DNA of 64,000 nt from an uncultured Eubacteriaceae bacterium (GTDB lineage: Bacteria > Bacillota > Clostridia > Lachnospirales > CAG-274). The stretch spans positions 62,001 to 126,000 of the forward strand of contig CAMTZM010000001.1 of assembly GCA_947086655.1 (NCBI GenBank), in the 5' to 3' direction. The first letter of the stretch is position 1. Each line of letters begins with the position of its first letter. This document shows, in pieces, positions 47,429 through 56,248 of this stretch. Made by a program: the position numbers and the translations under genes. The notes under the pieces are model-generated. The model was given only the letters and a program-made list of their open reading frames with translations, was not told where the DNA came from and made no database searches.

Positions 47429-48973
47429 ATGGGAATTGAAAAAATGTGGATTGCTGACCAGGGGGACGGTACGTATAAAAATCCTATTTTATATACGGAT
47501 TATTCTGACCCTGATGTAATAAGAGTTGAAAATGACTATTTTATGATTGCATCAAGTTTTTGCAATACTCCGGGTCTTCCTGTTCTTCATTCAAAAGACC
47601 TTGTTAATTGGAAGGTTATAAGCTATGTTGTTGATACTATTCCATTTCCGGGGTATGACATTCCGGCGCATGGAAGAGGTGTATGGGCTCCGGCTATACG
47701 TTTTCATAATGGCAAGTATATGGTTTATATACCATTTCCGGATGAAGGCATATATATGAGTTGGAGTGAAAATCCGTTTGATAAAAATGGCTGGTCGGAA
47801 CTTATATGTGTTAAAAAGGTTGTAGGCTGGATTGACCCTTGTCCATTTTGGGATGATGACGGAAAGGCATATCTTGTTACAGGATTTGCAAGAAGCCGTA
47901 TAGGTTTTAAAAGTATACTTCATTTAAGCAGTTTAAGTGAGGATGGAACAACTGTTTTAGATGATGGAAAACATATATTTGACGGAAATGAGACTCAGCC
48001 TACAATAGAAGGTCCAAAACTTTATAAAAGAAACGGCTATTATTATATATTTGCTCCGGCTGGAGGAGTAAAACCGGGTTGGCAGACTGTTCTTCGTTCA
48101 AAAAATATTTGGGGGCCTTATGAGGAAAAAATAGTAATGCATCAAGGAAATACAGTTATTAACGGACCTCATCAAGGAGGATGGGTTGATACTCCAAGCG
48201 GAGAAGATTGGTTTATACATTTTCAAGATGTTGATACTGCCGGAAGGATTGTGCATTTACAGCCTATGAAGTGGGTTAATGATTGGCCTGTTATTGGTAT
48301 AAATGAAGATGAAAACGGCTGTGGAGAACCTGTTATTACATATAAAAAGCCTAATTCAGGAGCAGTTTGTAAAATTGATGCTCCAGATGATTCGGATTAT
48401 TTTGATGGTCGTGATTTAGGATTACAATGGCAATGGAATGCTAATTATAAAAAACAATGGTATGATATAGATACAGAAAAAAAACATTTAAAGTTATATT
48501 CTCAAATAGCAGAACCAGATGTTCAGCTTTGCGATGTTTCAAACCTTTTAATACAAAAGTGGCCTGCTCCGGAATTTAAAATTTATACAAAGCTTGATAT
48601 ATCAAATATGGCAGAAGGCGATTTAGCAGGGCTTGTATCTTTAGGCGGCATATATACAGCTTTTGCCGTTAGAATGAAAAACGGAATAAAGAGAGTTGTT
48701 CAGCTTGATGGAAAATGGCTTGAAGACAATGAAAGCTTTAATGTATTTGATAAAATTAATTCTGATACAATAACAATTAAGCTTAATTTATATAGTGATG
48801 AAACAGTTGATTTTGAATATAGTTTAGATGGAAAAGAATTTGTTAAAGCAGGATATAAAGTAAAAATGACTGCCGGACGTTGGGTTGGAGCGAAAGTTGG
48901 TTTATTTGCTATTAATAAATCTAAAATAAAAGGTGGATATATAAGCGCAGATAATTTTGTATTTATGAAATAA
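47429..48973 (+). CDS. Glycoside hydrolase family 43 (beta-xylosidase/arabinofuranosidase type)
   Basis: 514 residues. Five-bladed beta-propeller with catalytic Asp in YSDPDVIRV, the pKa-tuning Asp in GWIDPCPFWDDDG and Glu in PTIEGPKLY. The C-terminal third is a beta-sandwich domain typical of GH43 enzymes acting on xylan or arabinan side chains. No signal peptide, so it is cytoplasmic and cleaves imported oligosaccharides. Start ATG 47429 follows GGGGG; the upstream extension lacks a ribosome site. No transporter is adjacent. Confidence 0.88.
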   Translation: MGIEKMWIADQGDGTYKNPILYTDYSDPDVIRVENDYFMIASSFCNTPGLPVLHSKDLVNWKVISYVVDTIPFPGYDIPAHGRGVWAPAIRFHNGKYMVYIPFPDEGIYMSWSENPFDKNGWSELICVKKVVGWIDPCPFWDDDGKAYLVTGFARSRIGFKSILHLSSLSEDGTTVLDDGKHIFDGNETQPTIEGPKLYKRNGYYYIFAPAGGVKPGWQTVLRSKNIWGPYEEKIVMHQGNTVINGPHQGGWVDTPSGEDWFIHFQDVDTAGRIVHLQPMKWVNDWPVIGINEDENGCGEPVITYKKPNSGAVCKIDAPDDSDYFDGRDLGLQWQWNANYKKQWYDIDTEKKHLKLYSQIAEPDVQLCDVSNLLIQKWPAPEFKIYTKLDISNMAEGDLAGLVSLGGIYTAFAVRMKNGIKRVVQLDGKWLEDNESFNVFDKINSDTITIKLNLYSDETVDFEYSLDGKEFVKAGYKVKMTAGRWVGAKVGLFAINKSKIKGGYISADNFVFMK

Positions 48974-49007
48974 ATTTATAATAATTATTTAGCACAAGTG
49001 TTTTTAC

Positions 49008-49050
49008 AAAGAGGTATCGATTAGATTTTTTTTACGATACCTCTTTTTTT
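49008..49050 (+). terminator. Intrinsic terminator of the GH43 gene
   Basis: Perfect stem AAAGAGGTATCG / CGATACCTCTTT followed by Ts. Confidence 0.9.
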
Positions 49051-49097
49051 ATGCAATAAAAATTAATTTTTTTTTAATAAAAAAGTTAAGAAAGTTT

Positions 49098-49106
49098 TGG
49101 TATAAT
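49098..49106 (+). promoter_or_regulatory. Extended -10 promoter of the antiporter gene
   Basis: TGGTATAAT (TGn plus a perfect TATAAT) 44 bp before the start codon. No good -35 box. Confidence 0.5.
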
Positions 49107-49149
49107 AAAAAAAGAAGTAATTTTTTATCAATTTTTTTAAGGAGGATTT

Positions 49150-50736
49150 ATGGAGAGAGAACTGATTATTTGTGCGGTTGTTTTAATTTTATGTATTTTG
49201 TCAAGTAAAACTTCAGGTAAAATTGGTATACCAGCGCTTCTTATTTTTATATTTATTGGAATGATGTTTGGTTCAGATGGAATAATGAAAATACCTTTTG
49301 ATAATTATTTGCTTGCTGAAAATGTGTGTACTATTGCTTTAGTAATAATTATGTTTTATGGAGGATTTTCAACTAAGTGGACTGCTGCAAAACCAGTGGC
49401 AGTGAGAGCCTGTATTATATCATCGGCTGGAGTTGTTATTACTGCTTTATTAACAGGATTGTTCAGCTTTTTTGTATTAAGGATTGATTTAAAAGAAAGT
49501 ATTCTTTTAGGTGCTGTTATAAGTTCAACTGACGCTGCGTCTGTATTTTCAATACTGCGTTCAAAAAATTTGAATTTAAAGGGTGGTCTTGCTCCTCTTT
49601 TGGAAGTTGAGAGCGGAAGCAACGACCCATTTTCATATATGCTTACATTTGCGGCGCTTGTAATACTTAAAGGACAGGAAGTTGGTTTTGTTGCCGGAAT
49701 GATAGTTTTACAGCTTATTTTTGGAGTTTTATTCGGAGTTCTTTTTGGTTATTTTTCACCTATTATTATGAAAAAGCTTAATTTATTATCTGGAAGTTTT
49801 GATTCAATATTTTTATCGGCAATTGTTCTTTTATCATATGCCATACCGTCTGTTTTAGGAGGAAACGGCTATTTAAGCGTTTATATTGCTGGTATTATTA
49901 TGGGAAATTCAAAAATAAAAAATACTCCGTCTCTTGTGCATTTTTTTAACGGAATTACAGGAATGGCACAAATTATTGTATTTTCTATTTTAGGTCTTTT
50001 ATCATTTCCATCAAGGTTGCCGTCTATACTTGTTACAGCCTTGCTTGTATTTTTATTTCTTACGTTTGTGGCACGTCCAGTGGCTGTTTTTATACTTATG
50101 ATTAAGGGTTATGATATAAAAGAAAAAATGTTTGTATCGTGGGCAGGTCTTAGAGGTGCTTCGTCTATTGTATTTGCTATAATGGCGACGGTAAGCGATG
50201 CCCCTGTTGAAATAGACATATTTCATATTATATTTTGTGTTTCATTGTTGTCAGTTTCAGTACAAGGCACTTTGCTGCCATTTGTAGCAAAAAAGCTTAA
50301 TCTTATTGATAATAACTATAATGTATTAAAAACATTTAATGACTACGCTGAAGAAAAAGATGTTGCAATAATGAAAGTACATATTGCAGAGGGGCATGGT
50401 TGGGAAAATAAAAAAATAAGCGAAGTAAATATGCCAGACGATTCTCTTGCACTTATGATTAAAAGAGGTGACGGAACAATTATACCAAAAGGCAATACTA
50501 TAATTATGGCTGGAGATGACGTTATTTTAAATGTGCCTATATACAGCGTTGAAAATGATATAACATTGAAAGAGATAACAGTACATAAAGGGCATGAATG
50601 GGAAAATAAGAAAATAGGAGAACTTAAACTTTCAGATAATACTCTTATAACACTTATTAAAAGAAAAAATGAGGCAATTATACCGGATGGAAATACTGTA
50701 ATAAAAAAGGATGACATTATGGTAATATATCAATAA
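49150..50736 (+). CDS. Potassium/proton antiporter (CPA1, NhaP2-like) with two TrkA-C domains
   Basis: 528 residues. About 12 helices with FIGMMFGSDGI, the ion-binding region SSTDAASVFSIL and VESGSNDPFSYML. After about residue 400 there are two tandem TrkA-C-like repeats (GHGWENKKISEV and GHEWENKKIGEL, each followed by an I-P-x-G-N-T motif). The repeats suggest nucleotide control, as in CvrA/NhaP2. GGAGG ribosome site. Confidence 0.87.
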   Translation: MERELIICAVVLILCILSSKTSGKIGIPALLIFIFIGMMFGSDGIMKIPFDNYLLAENVCTIALVIIMFYGGFSTKWTAAKPVAVRACIISSAGVVITALLTGLFSFFVLRIDLKESILLGAVISSTDAASVFSILRSKNLNLKGGLAPLLEVESGSNDPFSYMLTFAALVILKGQEVGFVAGMIVLQLIFGVLFGVLFGYFSPIIMKKLNLLSGSFDSIFLSAIVLLSYAIPSVLGGNGYLSVYIAGIIMGNSKIKNTPSLVHFFNGITGMAQIIVFSILGLLSFPSRLPSILVTALLVFLFLTFVARPVAVFILMIKGYDIKEKMFVSWAGLRGASSIVFAIMATVSDAPVEIDIFHIIFCVSLLSVSVQGTLLPFVAKKLNLIDNNYNVLKTFNDYAEEKDVAIMKVHIAEGHGWENKKISEVNMPDDSLALMIKRGDGTIIPKGNTIIMAGDDVILNVPIYSVENDITLKEITVHKGHEWENKKIGELKLSDNTLITLIKRKNEAIIPDGNTVIKKDDIMVIYQ

Positions 50737-50760
50737 TTAATTTTATTTTTTAAAGAATTT

Positions 50761-50790
50761 TTGACAAATATTTTAAGGAGAGGATATAAT
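50761..50790 (+). promoter_or_regulatory. Consensus promoter reading into the hairpin element
   Basis: TTGACA at 50761-50766 and TATAAT at 50785-50790, 18-bp spacing. It lies after the antiporter stop, and the -10 box sits in the loop of the first palindromic repeat. A transcript would start near 50797 and run through the hairpins to the terminator at about 51045. Confidence 0.55.
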
Positions 50791-51045
50791 ACCTCTCCTC
50801 AGACTGTCGAAAAAATCAAAATTTTTTTAAAACTTTAATTTATGGAAAAAGCGTCGCAGACTTTAAAGTGCAAAACGGGCTTTGCCCGTTTGAGGAAAAG
50901 AGACGTTTCAAGGGCTTTCAAGCCTTGTACGAAGAAACGTCTCTTTATTCTTCTGCTTAAAATCATCGAAAACTTTTTTTTCGATGACAGCGTTGTCGAC
51001 TTTGTCGACACGCTGAGGAGAGGATATAATACCTCTCCTCTTTTT
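50776..51045 (+). ncRNA. Composite hairpin element, candidate structured RNA or MITE
   Basis: A 25-bp palindromic sequence (AGGAGAGGATATAATACCTC plus TCCTC) occurs at 50776-50800 and again at 51016-51040. In between come hairpins AAACGGGC/GCCCGTTT, AAGAGACGTTT/AAACGTCTCTT, TCATCGAAAA/TTTTCGATGA and CAGCG-TGTCGAC/GTCGACA-CGCTG. The ends are imperfect inverted repeats: CTCAGACTGTCGA versus CTCAGCGTGTCGA. It is more GC-rich than the surroundings. Promoter at one end and terminator at the other suggest an RNA; terminal repeats suggest a miniature mobile element. No family named. Confidence 0.6.
51015..51045 (+). terminator. Terminator closing the hairpin element
   Basis: GAGGAGAGG / CCTCTCCTC stem with an 8-nt loop (ATATAATA) followed by TTTTT. 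The identical stem 240 bp upstream lacks the T-run. Confidence 0.8.
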
Positions 51046-51051
51046 AATGTA

Positions 51052-51759
51052 TCATATTTTTCTTTGTATTTTATGTTTTTGAGGTTTAATTGTTATATCA
51101 GTTACAGATATTTCTTGTCTTTGATTAATTATAAATTTTACAGCTTTTGCTATTTCACATGGAGTTAAAAATGTATCGTTTTCTTCAGATTGACAAAAGT
51201 CAGCATTTCTATAAAAATTACTTTTTGTTATATCAGGATGAATAGATGTAATTTTTACTCCATATTTTCTGACCTCATCAAAGAGACTTTCTGAAAAGCT
51301 TGTTAAGGCAGCTTTAGTAGCTCCATATGCACAACCGTAAGTATTGCTTTTTTTTGCTGTAACAGATGATATATTTATTATATGTCCGTTTGTGTTTTTT
51401 AGGCAGCGAAGCAAAAGTTGTGTAAGTATCATAGGAATTTCTATATTTATTACAGTCATTTCATGTATTTTTTTTGTATTTAGATGTTCATGCAGTCCAA
51501 AATATCCAACACCGGCACAGTTGACAAGGTAATTTATATTATTTTTATTTTCTTTTTTTATTTCATTTATTTTTTGGCATAATATGTTTATGTTTGTTAA
51601 ATCAATTTTTATAGGTTTAAATAAGTCCGAGGTTATTTCATTTGTAAAATTTCTGCCCAGTCCATATACTTTTATATTTTCTTTTAAAAACATACGGCAT
51701 ATTTCATATCCTATTCCCGAAGATGCTCCGGTTACTATTGCTGTTTTTATTTCACTCAT
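51052..51759 (-). CDS. Short-chain dehydrogenase/reductase
   Basis: 235-residue SDR with nucleotide-binding TGASSGIGYE at about residue 10, NCAGVG, catalytic Ser in ISSVTAKKS and Tyr/Lys in YGATKAAL. The C-terminal DITIKPQ is also typical. Last gene of a three-gene operon, 3 bp after the SPL-like gene. Substrate unknown. Confidence 0.88.
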   Translation of the reverse strand: MSEIKTAIVTGASSGIGYEICRMFLKENIKVYGLGRNFTNEITSDLFKPIKIDLTNINILCQKINEIKKENKNNINYLVNCAGVGYFGLHEHLNTKKIHEMTVINIEIPMILTQLLLRCLKNTNGHIINISSVTAKKSNTYGCAYGATKAALTSFSESLFDEVRKYGVKITSIHPDITKSNFYRNADFCQSEENDTFLTPCEIAKAVKFIINQRQEISVTDITIKPQKHKIQRKI

Positions 51760-51762
51760 TAT

Positions 51763-52788
51763 TTATACATTCTCTTTCCATACAAATATTTTATCTTTAT
51801 CTATATATTTTATTATTTTATAATATACAAATGACGTAAGTTCTTTTTCAATTTCAGTATTGTAATGATATATTCCGTTTGTTGTCTCAAATGGATAATT
51901 TATTATTAAACTATCTGTTCTGTTACGACGTATTTTTTTTAAATATTCAGCCGACATTCTAAATGCTCCTATGCTTATATCGTTTATTTTATCAGCAGAA
52001 ATATGTTTAAAAATATTTTCAATTAATTCTGTATAATATGTTTTGTATTTATCTGTATAAATTAAAGGGTCAAGACAAATACGTACTTTCCAGCCTGATT
52101 TTATAGCTTTTTTAATATTTTCAATACGTTTGTCTATACAAGGGGTTTTATGTTCATAAGCTTGTCTTAAATTATCCGGAGAAAGAGTCCATGCTAAAAT
52201 TACGTTAGTACATGGAGTTATGTCTGAAATTAAATTAAAGTTTGTGCTTTTTGTTCTTATTTCAATTTTAAGATTTTTTTCTTCTTTTGCAAATTCAATC
52301 CATTCACGGCATGAGCCAAACAAATTTTCTATTGCAAGTAAGTCGGTATCAAAAGATACGCAAAGATATATACTATTTTTTTTAAGCATTTTAAGTATAT
52401 TTTCTTTATAGTCATAAAAATTTGTAAATAACACTATATTTGAAGATGGATACATTCCCTGTAAAAAACAATATTCACAATCATAAATGCAATTTATAGC
52501 AGTTGTTGTGTAATAAAAATCGCTGTTTCCAAAATCTTGACATACAGGCGCTCCCTTATATATTAAACAGCCTTTGTTTTTAGCTATAATTAAATTTTGA
52601 CTGTTTTTTTGTATAAAGCTGTTTTGACGTTTTCTGCAAAAAATATCTTTATAATGTTCTATTAGTATAATACGGCTGTTTTTAAATTTTTTTATTATTT
52701 GCTGAGCCTTTTTTGTGTCATATATTTCTTTTTCACAATAAATATGAGAAAAGGGAGGGTTATATAATTTTTTTTGATATATACTCAA
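51763..52788 (-). CDS. SPL-family radical SAM protein (spore photoproduct lyase-like)
   Basis: 341 residues. The radical SAM cluster motif CIYDCEYC (C-x3-C-x2-C) followed by FLQGMYP is the spore photoproduct lyase signature; a further Cys lies in GSCREW, at the expected H-donor region. It would repair the UV spore lesion in DNA, although many SPL-family members are untested. Starts at TTG 52788, overlapping the upstream gene by 29 bp, with a GGGAAG ribosome site. Operon with a nucleoside phosphorylase-like gene and an SDR. Confidence 0.82.
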   Translation of the reverse strand: MSIYQKKLYNPPFSHIYCEKEIYDTKKAQQIIKKFKNSRIILIEHYKDIFCRKRQNSFIQKNSQNLIIAKNKGCLIYKGAPVCQDFGNSDFYYTTTAINCIYDCEYCFLQGMYPSSNIVLFTNFYDYKENILKMLKKNSIYLCVSFDTDLLAIENLFGSCREWIEFAKEEKNLKIEIRTKSTNFNLISDITPCTNVILAWTLSPDNLRQAYEHKTPCIDKRIENIKKAIKSGWKVRICLDPLIYTDKYKTYYTELIENIFKHISADKINDISIGAFRMSAEYLKKIRRNRTDSLIINYPFETTNGIYHYNTEIEKELTSFVYYKIIKYIDKDKIFVWKENV

Positions 52789-53590
52789 GATACTTCTTCC
52801 CTTCTGTTTTACTTTTTATTTCTGTATCTTTTATTTTGTTTTCAATTTCCAAAAGGAGAGTTAAAATATTGTTTCCTTTCAGTTTATAATAATAAAGCAA
52901 ATTTTTAAATTTATATTTCATTGAGACGGTAAATTTTAAAATGCCGCATATTAGGTTATACATATTTAACTCATCATTTGTTAAATCAAATTTTTTAATT
53001 TCCAAAACGCAATTTGATGCGTTTTCAGCTAATTGCATTATTTTATCATAATTTTTTTTAATAAGCAATTTGACTTCAGGTTGTTTTACAGGTATGTTAT
53101 TAAGGTTATCAGATACAATTTTAACAAATATTATTTGATGTGTGTCAAAAAATAATATAGCACTTTGATATATACCAGATGATTCCATGTCAGCTAAAAC
53201 TCCGTCTTTTAAATCTTTGCAAATAGTTGGAAATGTTATTATTTCTTTTTCCTCAAAAGAATTTACGTACAATATATCTGGATAATATGATTTATTTGTT
53301 GTAATATCGGTAATTTTTCCGCATAAAAACATATCTCCTATTTTGCCTGTTTTAATAGAACAGCCGCATACGCCCACATTTATTAAAATATCGTTTTCTT
53401 TTGGAGGATTAAGTGAAAAATAACTTGATATTGAAGCAGCTGCCGATATAATTCCGCAGCCGGTTATTATTACAACAAAATTTTCTCTTTTAAAAACCTG
53501 ATAATTTTTATAGTGTATATCTTTTTTCAAATTTAATTTTTCAATAAATATATTTGCCTCACAATATAAGGCGCATACAATATAAAACAT
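52760..53590 (-). CDS. PNP/MTA-nucleosidase-like protein with C-terminal extension
   Basis: 276 residues. The first 190 resemble the nucleoside phosphorylase/MTA-SAH nucleosidase fold: ITGCGIISAA, INVGVCGC, ADMESSGIYQSA (substrate Glu) and VSDN (catalytic Asp). The last 80 residues are Lys/Leu-rich and not recognised. GGGG ribosome site before ATG. First gene of the operon with SPL and SDR genes. It could salvage 5'-deoxyadenosine made by the radical SAM enzyme (inference). Confidence 0.75.
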   Translation of the reverse strand: MFYIVCALYCEANIFIEKLNLKKDIHYKNYQVFKRENFVVIITGCGIISAAASISSYFSLNPPKENDILINVGVCGCSIKTGKIGDMFLCGKITDITTNKSYYPDILYVNSFEEKEIITFPTICKDLKDGVLADMESSGIYQSAILFFDTHQIIFVKIVSDNLNNIPVKQPEVKLLIKKNYDKIMQLAENASNCVLEIKKFDLTNDELNMYNLICGILKFTVSMKYKFKNLLYYYKLKGNNILTLLLEIENKIKDTEIKSKTEGKKYLEYISKKII

Positions 53591-53615
53591 AAAAGTCCCC
53601 TTCTTTGTCTATTAT

Positions 53616-53649
53616 AAAAACCTTGGAAATTTATTTTTCCAAGGTTTTT
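53616..53649 (-). terminator. Intrinsic terminator of the rnf operon
   Basis: AAAAACCTTGGAAA pairs with TTTTCCAAGGTTTT. It lies just after rnfB; the minus-strand RNA ends in U-rich sequence. Confidence 0.88.
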
Positions 53650-53659
53650 AATTTTTAAT

Positions 53660-54451
53660 TTATTTAATAATTGCCTTTGCCGGACATTTTTCAGCACAAA
53701 CGCCGCATTGAGTACATTTTGAGTAATCAATTTTTGCTAAAAAGTTTTCTACTGTTACAGCGTTAAATTCGCAGTTTCTCTCACAAAGTTTACAGCCTAT
53801 ACAGCCTACCGAACAATTTGCTTTAACTGTTTTACCGTTGTCTTTTGAGTTACAGGCAACACGAACCTTATTTTCAAAAGGTACAAGTTCAATTAAATTT
53901 TTAGGGCAGGCAGATACACACTGTCCGCATGCTGTACATTTTGTACTATCTACATAAGCAACTCCGTCAACAATGCTAAGAGCGCCGAAATTACATGCTT
54001 TTACGCATGTTCCATCTCCAAGGCATCCATATGAACAGCTTTTTGAGCCATTAGCTAAAGCAGATTCCATTTTACAATCATTAATTCCATAGTATTCATA
54101 TTTTGAATTGCTTACAGTACAGTTTCCTTTGCATTTAACAAATGCTGTCATTTTTACAGATGCTGTATTTTCAATTCCCATAATATTGGCTATTTTTTCA
54201 GCAACGGCAGCTCCTCCCACAGGGCAGCCGTTTACTTTTGCTTTTTTTTCGGCAACAGACTGAGCAAAAGCGTCACAGCCGGCAAAGCCGCATCCTCCGC
54301 AGTTGGCTCCGGGGAGACATTCTCTTATAAGAGGTATTTTAGGGTCTTGTTTTACTTTGAATTTTTGAGCGGCAAAACCCAATATACCGCCGAAAATAAT
54401 TCCGAGTCCGCCTATACTTAAAACCGGAGCAATTATACTGTTTATATCCAT
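53660..54451 (-). CDS. rnfB: Rnf complex subunit B (multi-cluster ferredoxin)
   Basis: 263 residues. N-terminal membrane helix, then the CGGCGFAGCDAFA cluster (about 50), two further ferredoxin pairs (CTACGQCVSACP at about 170, CIGCKLCERNC) and C-terminal CTQCGVCAEKCP. It accepts electrons from ferredoxin for the Na+/H+-pumping ferredoxin:NAD oxidoreductase. Last gene of rnfCDGEAB. Confidence 0.95.
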   Translation of the reverse strand: MDINSIIAPVLSIGGLGIIFGGILGFAAQKFKVKQDPKIPLIRECLPGANCGGCGFAGCDAFAQSVAEKKAKVNGCPVGGAAVAEKIANIMGIENTASVKMTAFVKCKGNCTVSNSKYEYYGINDCKMESALANGSKSCSYGCLGDGTCVKACNFGALSIVDGVAYVDSTKCTACGQCVSACPKNLIELVPFENKVRVACNSKDNGKTVKANCSVGCIGCKLCERNCEFNAVTVENFLAKIDYSKCTQCGVCAEKCPAKAIIK

Positions 54452-54464
54452 TTGAGTACCTCCT

Positions 54465-55037
54465 TTATAATAAGCCGCTAAAGCCTAAAAATGCGATTGA
54501 CATTAAACCGGCTGAAATTAACGCGATAGGAAAACCTTTTACAGCGGAAAGAATATTGTTTCTCTCTATTCTTTCTCTTATACCGGCAAAAAGTATGATT
54601 GCGAGACCAAAACCTAAAGCAGCTCCAACTCCGTTTACAATTGATTCAATAAAATTATAGTTATCCTGCATATTTGAAACAGTAACGCCTAAAACTGCAC
54701 AGTTTGTTGTAATAAGAGGAAGATAAACGCCAAGTGCCTGATAAAGAGTAGGCGATGATTTTTTTATAAACATTTCAATAAATTGTACAAGAGACGCTAT
54801 TATAAGTATAAAAGCGATATTATACAAATATGGTATATTAAATTTAACTAATATAAAGTTATATACTAAATATGTAGCTGCCGATGCCATTGCCATTACA
54901 AAGGTTACTGCAAGGCTCATTCCGGCTGCTGTCTCAACTTTTTTAGATACACCGAGGAAAGGGCATATACCTAAAAATTTTGATAATACAAAGTTGTTTA
55001 CAAATATTGCTGCAAAAAATATTACAAGTAAATTCAT
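54465..55037 (-). CDS. rnfA: Rnf complex subunit A
   Basis: 190-residue membrane protein with six helices and NNFVLSKFLGICPFLGVSKK, the conserved Cys-containing half-helix. NCAVLGVTV is the second conserved Cys site. RnfA and RnfE together bind an intramembrane iron-sulfur cluster. 13 bp after rnfE. Confidence 0.95.
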   Translation of the reverse strand: MNLLVIFFAAIFVNNFVLSKFLGICPFLGVSKKVETAAGMSLAVTFVMAMASAATYLVYNFILVKFNIPYLYNIAFILIIASLVQFIEMFIKKSSPTLYQALGVYLPLITTNCAVLGVTVSNMQDNYNFIESIVNGVGAALGFGLAIILFAGIRERIERNNILSAVKGFPIALISAGLMSIAFLGFSGLL

Positions 55038-55050
55038 GTCCTATCCCTCC

Positions 55051-55650
55051 TTATTTAGATTTAGGTTTTCTTATTATATTAATTATTATCATAAGAAAAG
55101 CCAATGTGAAAAACGCTCCGGGAGCAAGAATCATAATTAAAGTTTTTGGTAAAAACTCAAATAAGTCTGCACCAAAACCAAAAACAGTTCCGTTTCCTAA
55201 AAATTCACGTACGATTCCTATTGCCGTAAGTGCAACCGTAAAGCCCAAACCCATTCCAATACCGTCAAATATTGAAAGTAAAGGATTGTTTTTTGATGCA
55301 AAGGCTTCTGCACGAGCAAGTATAATACAATTTACAACTATAAGCGGAATAAAAAGTCCGAGAGATTTATCAAGGCTTGGAACAAATGCCTTTAAAATCA
55401 TTTGTACTATTGTTACAAAGCTTGCAATTACAACAATAAATGCCGGTATTCTTATCTGATCAGGCACAAATTTTCTTATAAGAGAAATTACAAAATTTGA
55501 GCAAATAAGAACTGCCGTTGTTGATAAACCCATTCCAATACCGTTTATAGCACTTGTAGTAACGGCAAGTGTAGGACACATACCTATTACTTGTACAAAC
55601 GTAGGGTTATCATCTAATATTCCGTTTTTTAATACTTTAGCAGGATTCAT
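55051..55650 (-). CDS. rnfE: Rnf complex subunit E
   Basis: 199-residue membrane protein homologous to RnfA. It contains NPTFVQVIGMCPTLAVTTSA and NCIILARAEAFAS, with the two conserved cysteines. Six helices. Confidence 0.95.
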   Translation of the reverse strand: MNPAKVLKNGILDDNPTFVQVIGMCPTLAVTTSAINGIGMGLSTTAVLICSNFVISLIRKFVPDQIRIPAFIVVIASFVTIVQMILKAFVPSLDKSLGLFIPLIVVNCIILARAEAFASKNNPLLSIFDGIGMGLGFTVALTAIGIVREFLGNGTVFGFGADLFEFLPKTLIMILAPGAFFTLAFLMIIINIIRKPKSK

Positions 55651-55651
55651 T

Positions 55652-56248
55652 TTAAGCTCCCTCCTTTATCAATTCAGACTTACAGTAGTAAACCGCTCCG
55701 TTTACAGCAGTTGTTACCGCTTTAGAGGTTATTGTGGCAGATGTAATAGCGTCTATATAAGTTACTTCGCTGTTGTTCCCGGAAGCTCCTGACTTTACAA
55801 CTTCAAAAGGCGCTTTTTTGTCCTTATATTGATTTTTAAAACTGTCATTATCAGCGTTTGCTCCAAGTCCCGGTGTTTCTGAGTGTCCTAATATACTTAT
55901 TCCTTTTACAGTACCGTCTTTTGAGACTCCTACCATTATACTTATATCTCCTCCGTAACCTTTTGCGGCGGATTTAACTGCATAGCCTGTAATATTTCCT
56001 GTTTCATCTTTTCCAACGCTGTAAGCAAGAGATGAAAGTCCGGATAAGTTTTCGGAAGGTACTTCTGTTTCTTCTGAAAATTCTAAATTTTCTCCAGGGA
56101 AAACCATATTTTTAGCTTCATTCATAGTTTTAATTTCTTGTTCTTTAATTGGTTTTTCAGTAGCCGAATTAACAACGCCTAAAAGTCCGGCAGCTATGGC
56201 GGCTATTACAAATAAAATTATACCGGGTTTTAATATATCATTTATCAT
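55652..56248 (-). CDS. rnfG: Rnf complex subunit G (covalent FMN)
   Basis: 198 residues with one N-terminal helix and an extracytoplasmic FMN-binding domain. The flavinylation motif is DAITSATITSKAV near residue 175 (consensus S/T-G-A-T-x-S/T, here SATIT). GHSETPGLGA is also typical. Its start overlaps the rnfD end. Confidence 0.95.
   Translation of the reverse strand: MINDILKPGIILFVIAAIAAGLLGVVNSATEKPIKEQEIKTMNEAKNMVFPGENLEFSEETEVPSENLSGLSSLAYSVGKDETGNITGYAVKSAAKGYGGDISIMVGVSKDGTVKGISILGHSETPGLGANADNDSFKNQYKDKKAPFEVVKSGASGNNSEVTYIDAITSATITSKAVTTAVNGAVYYCKSELIKEGA

Noticed and set aside
50842-51168. Plus-strand 108-codon ORF beginning MEKASQTLKCKTG
   Set aside because: It runs through several perfect hairpins, a terminator and into the convergent SDR gene, and has no ribosome site; the DNA structure explains it better.
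53533-53730. Minus-strand 65-codon ORF across the rnf terminator
   Set aside because: Spans the intrinsic terminator and overlaps rnfB and the next gene in another frame.
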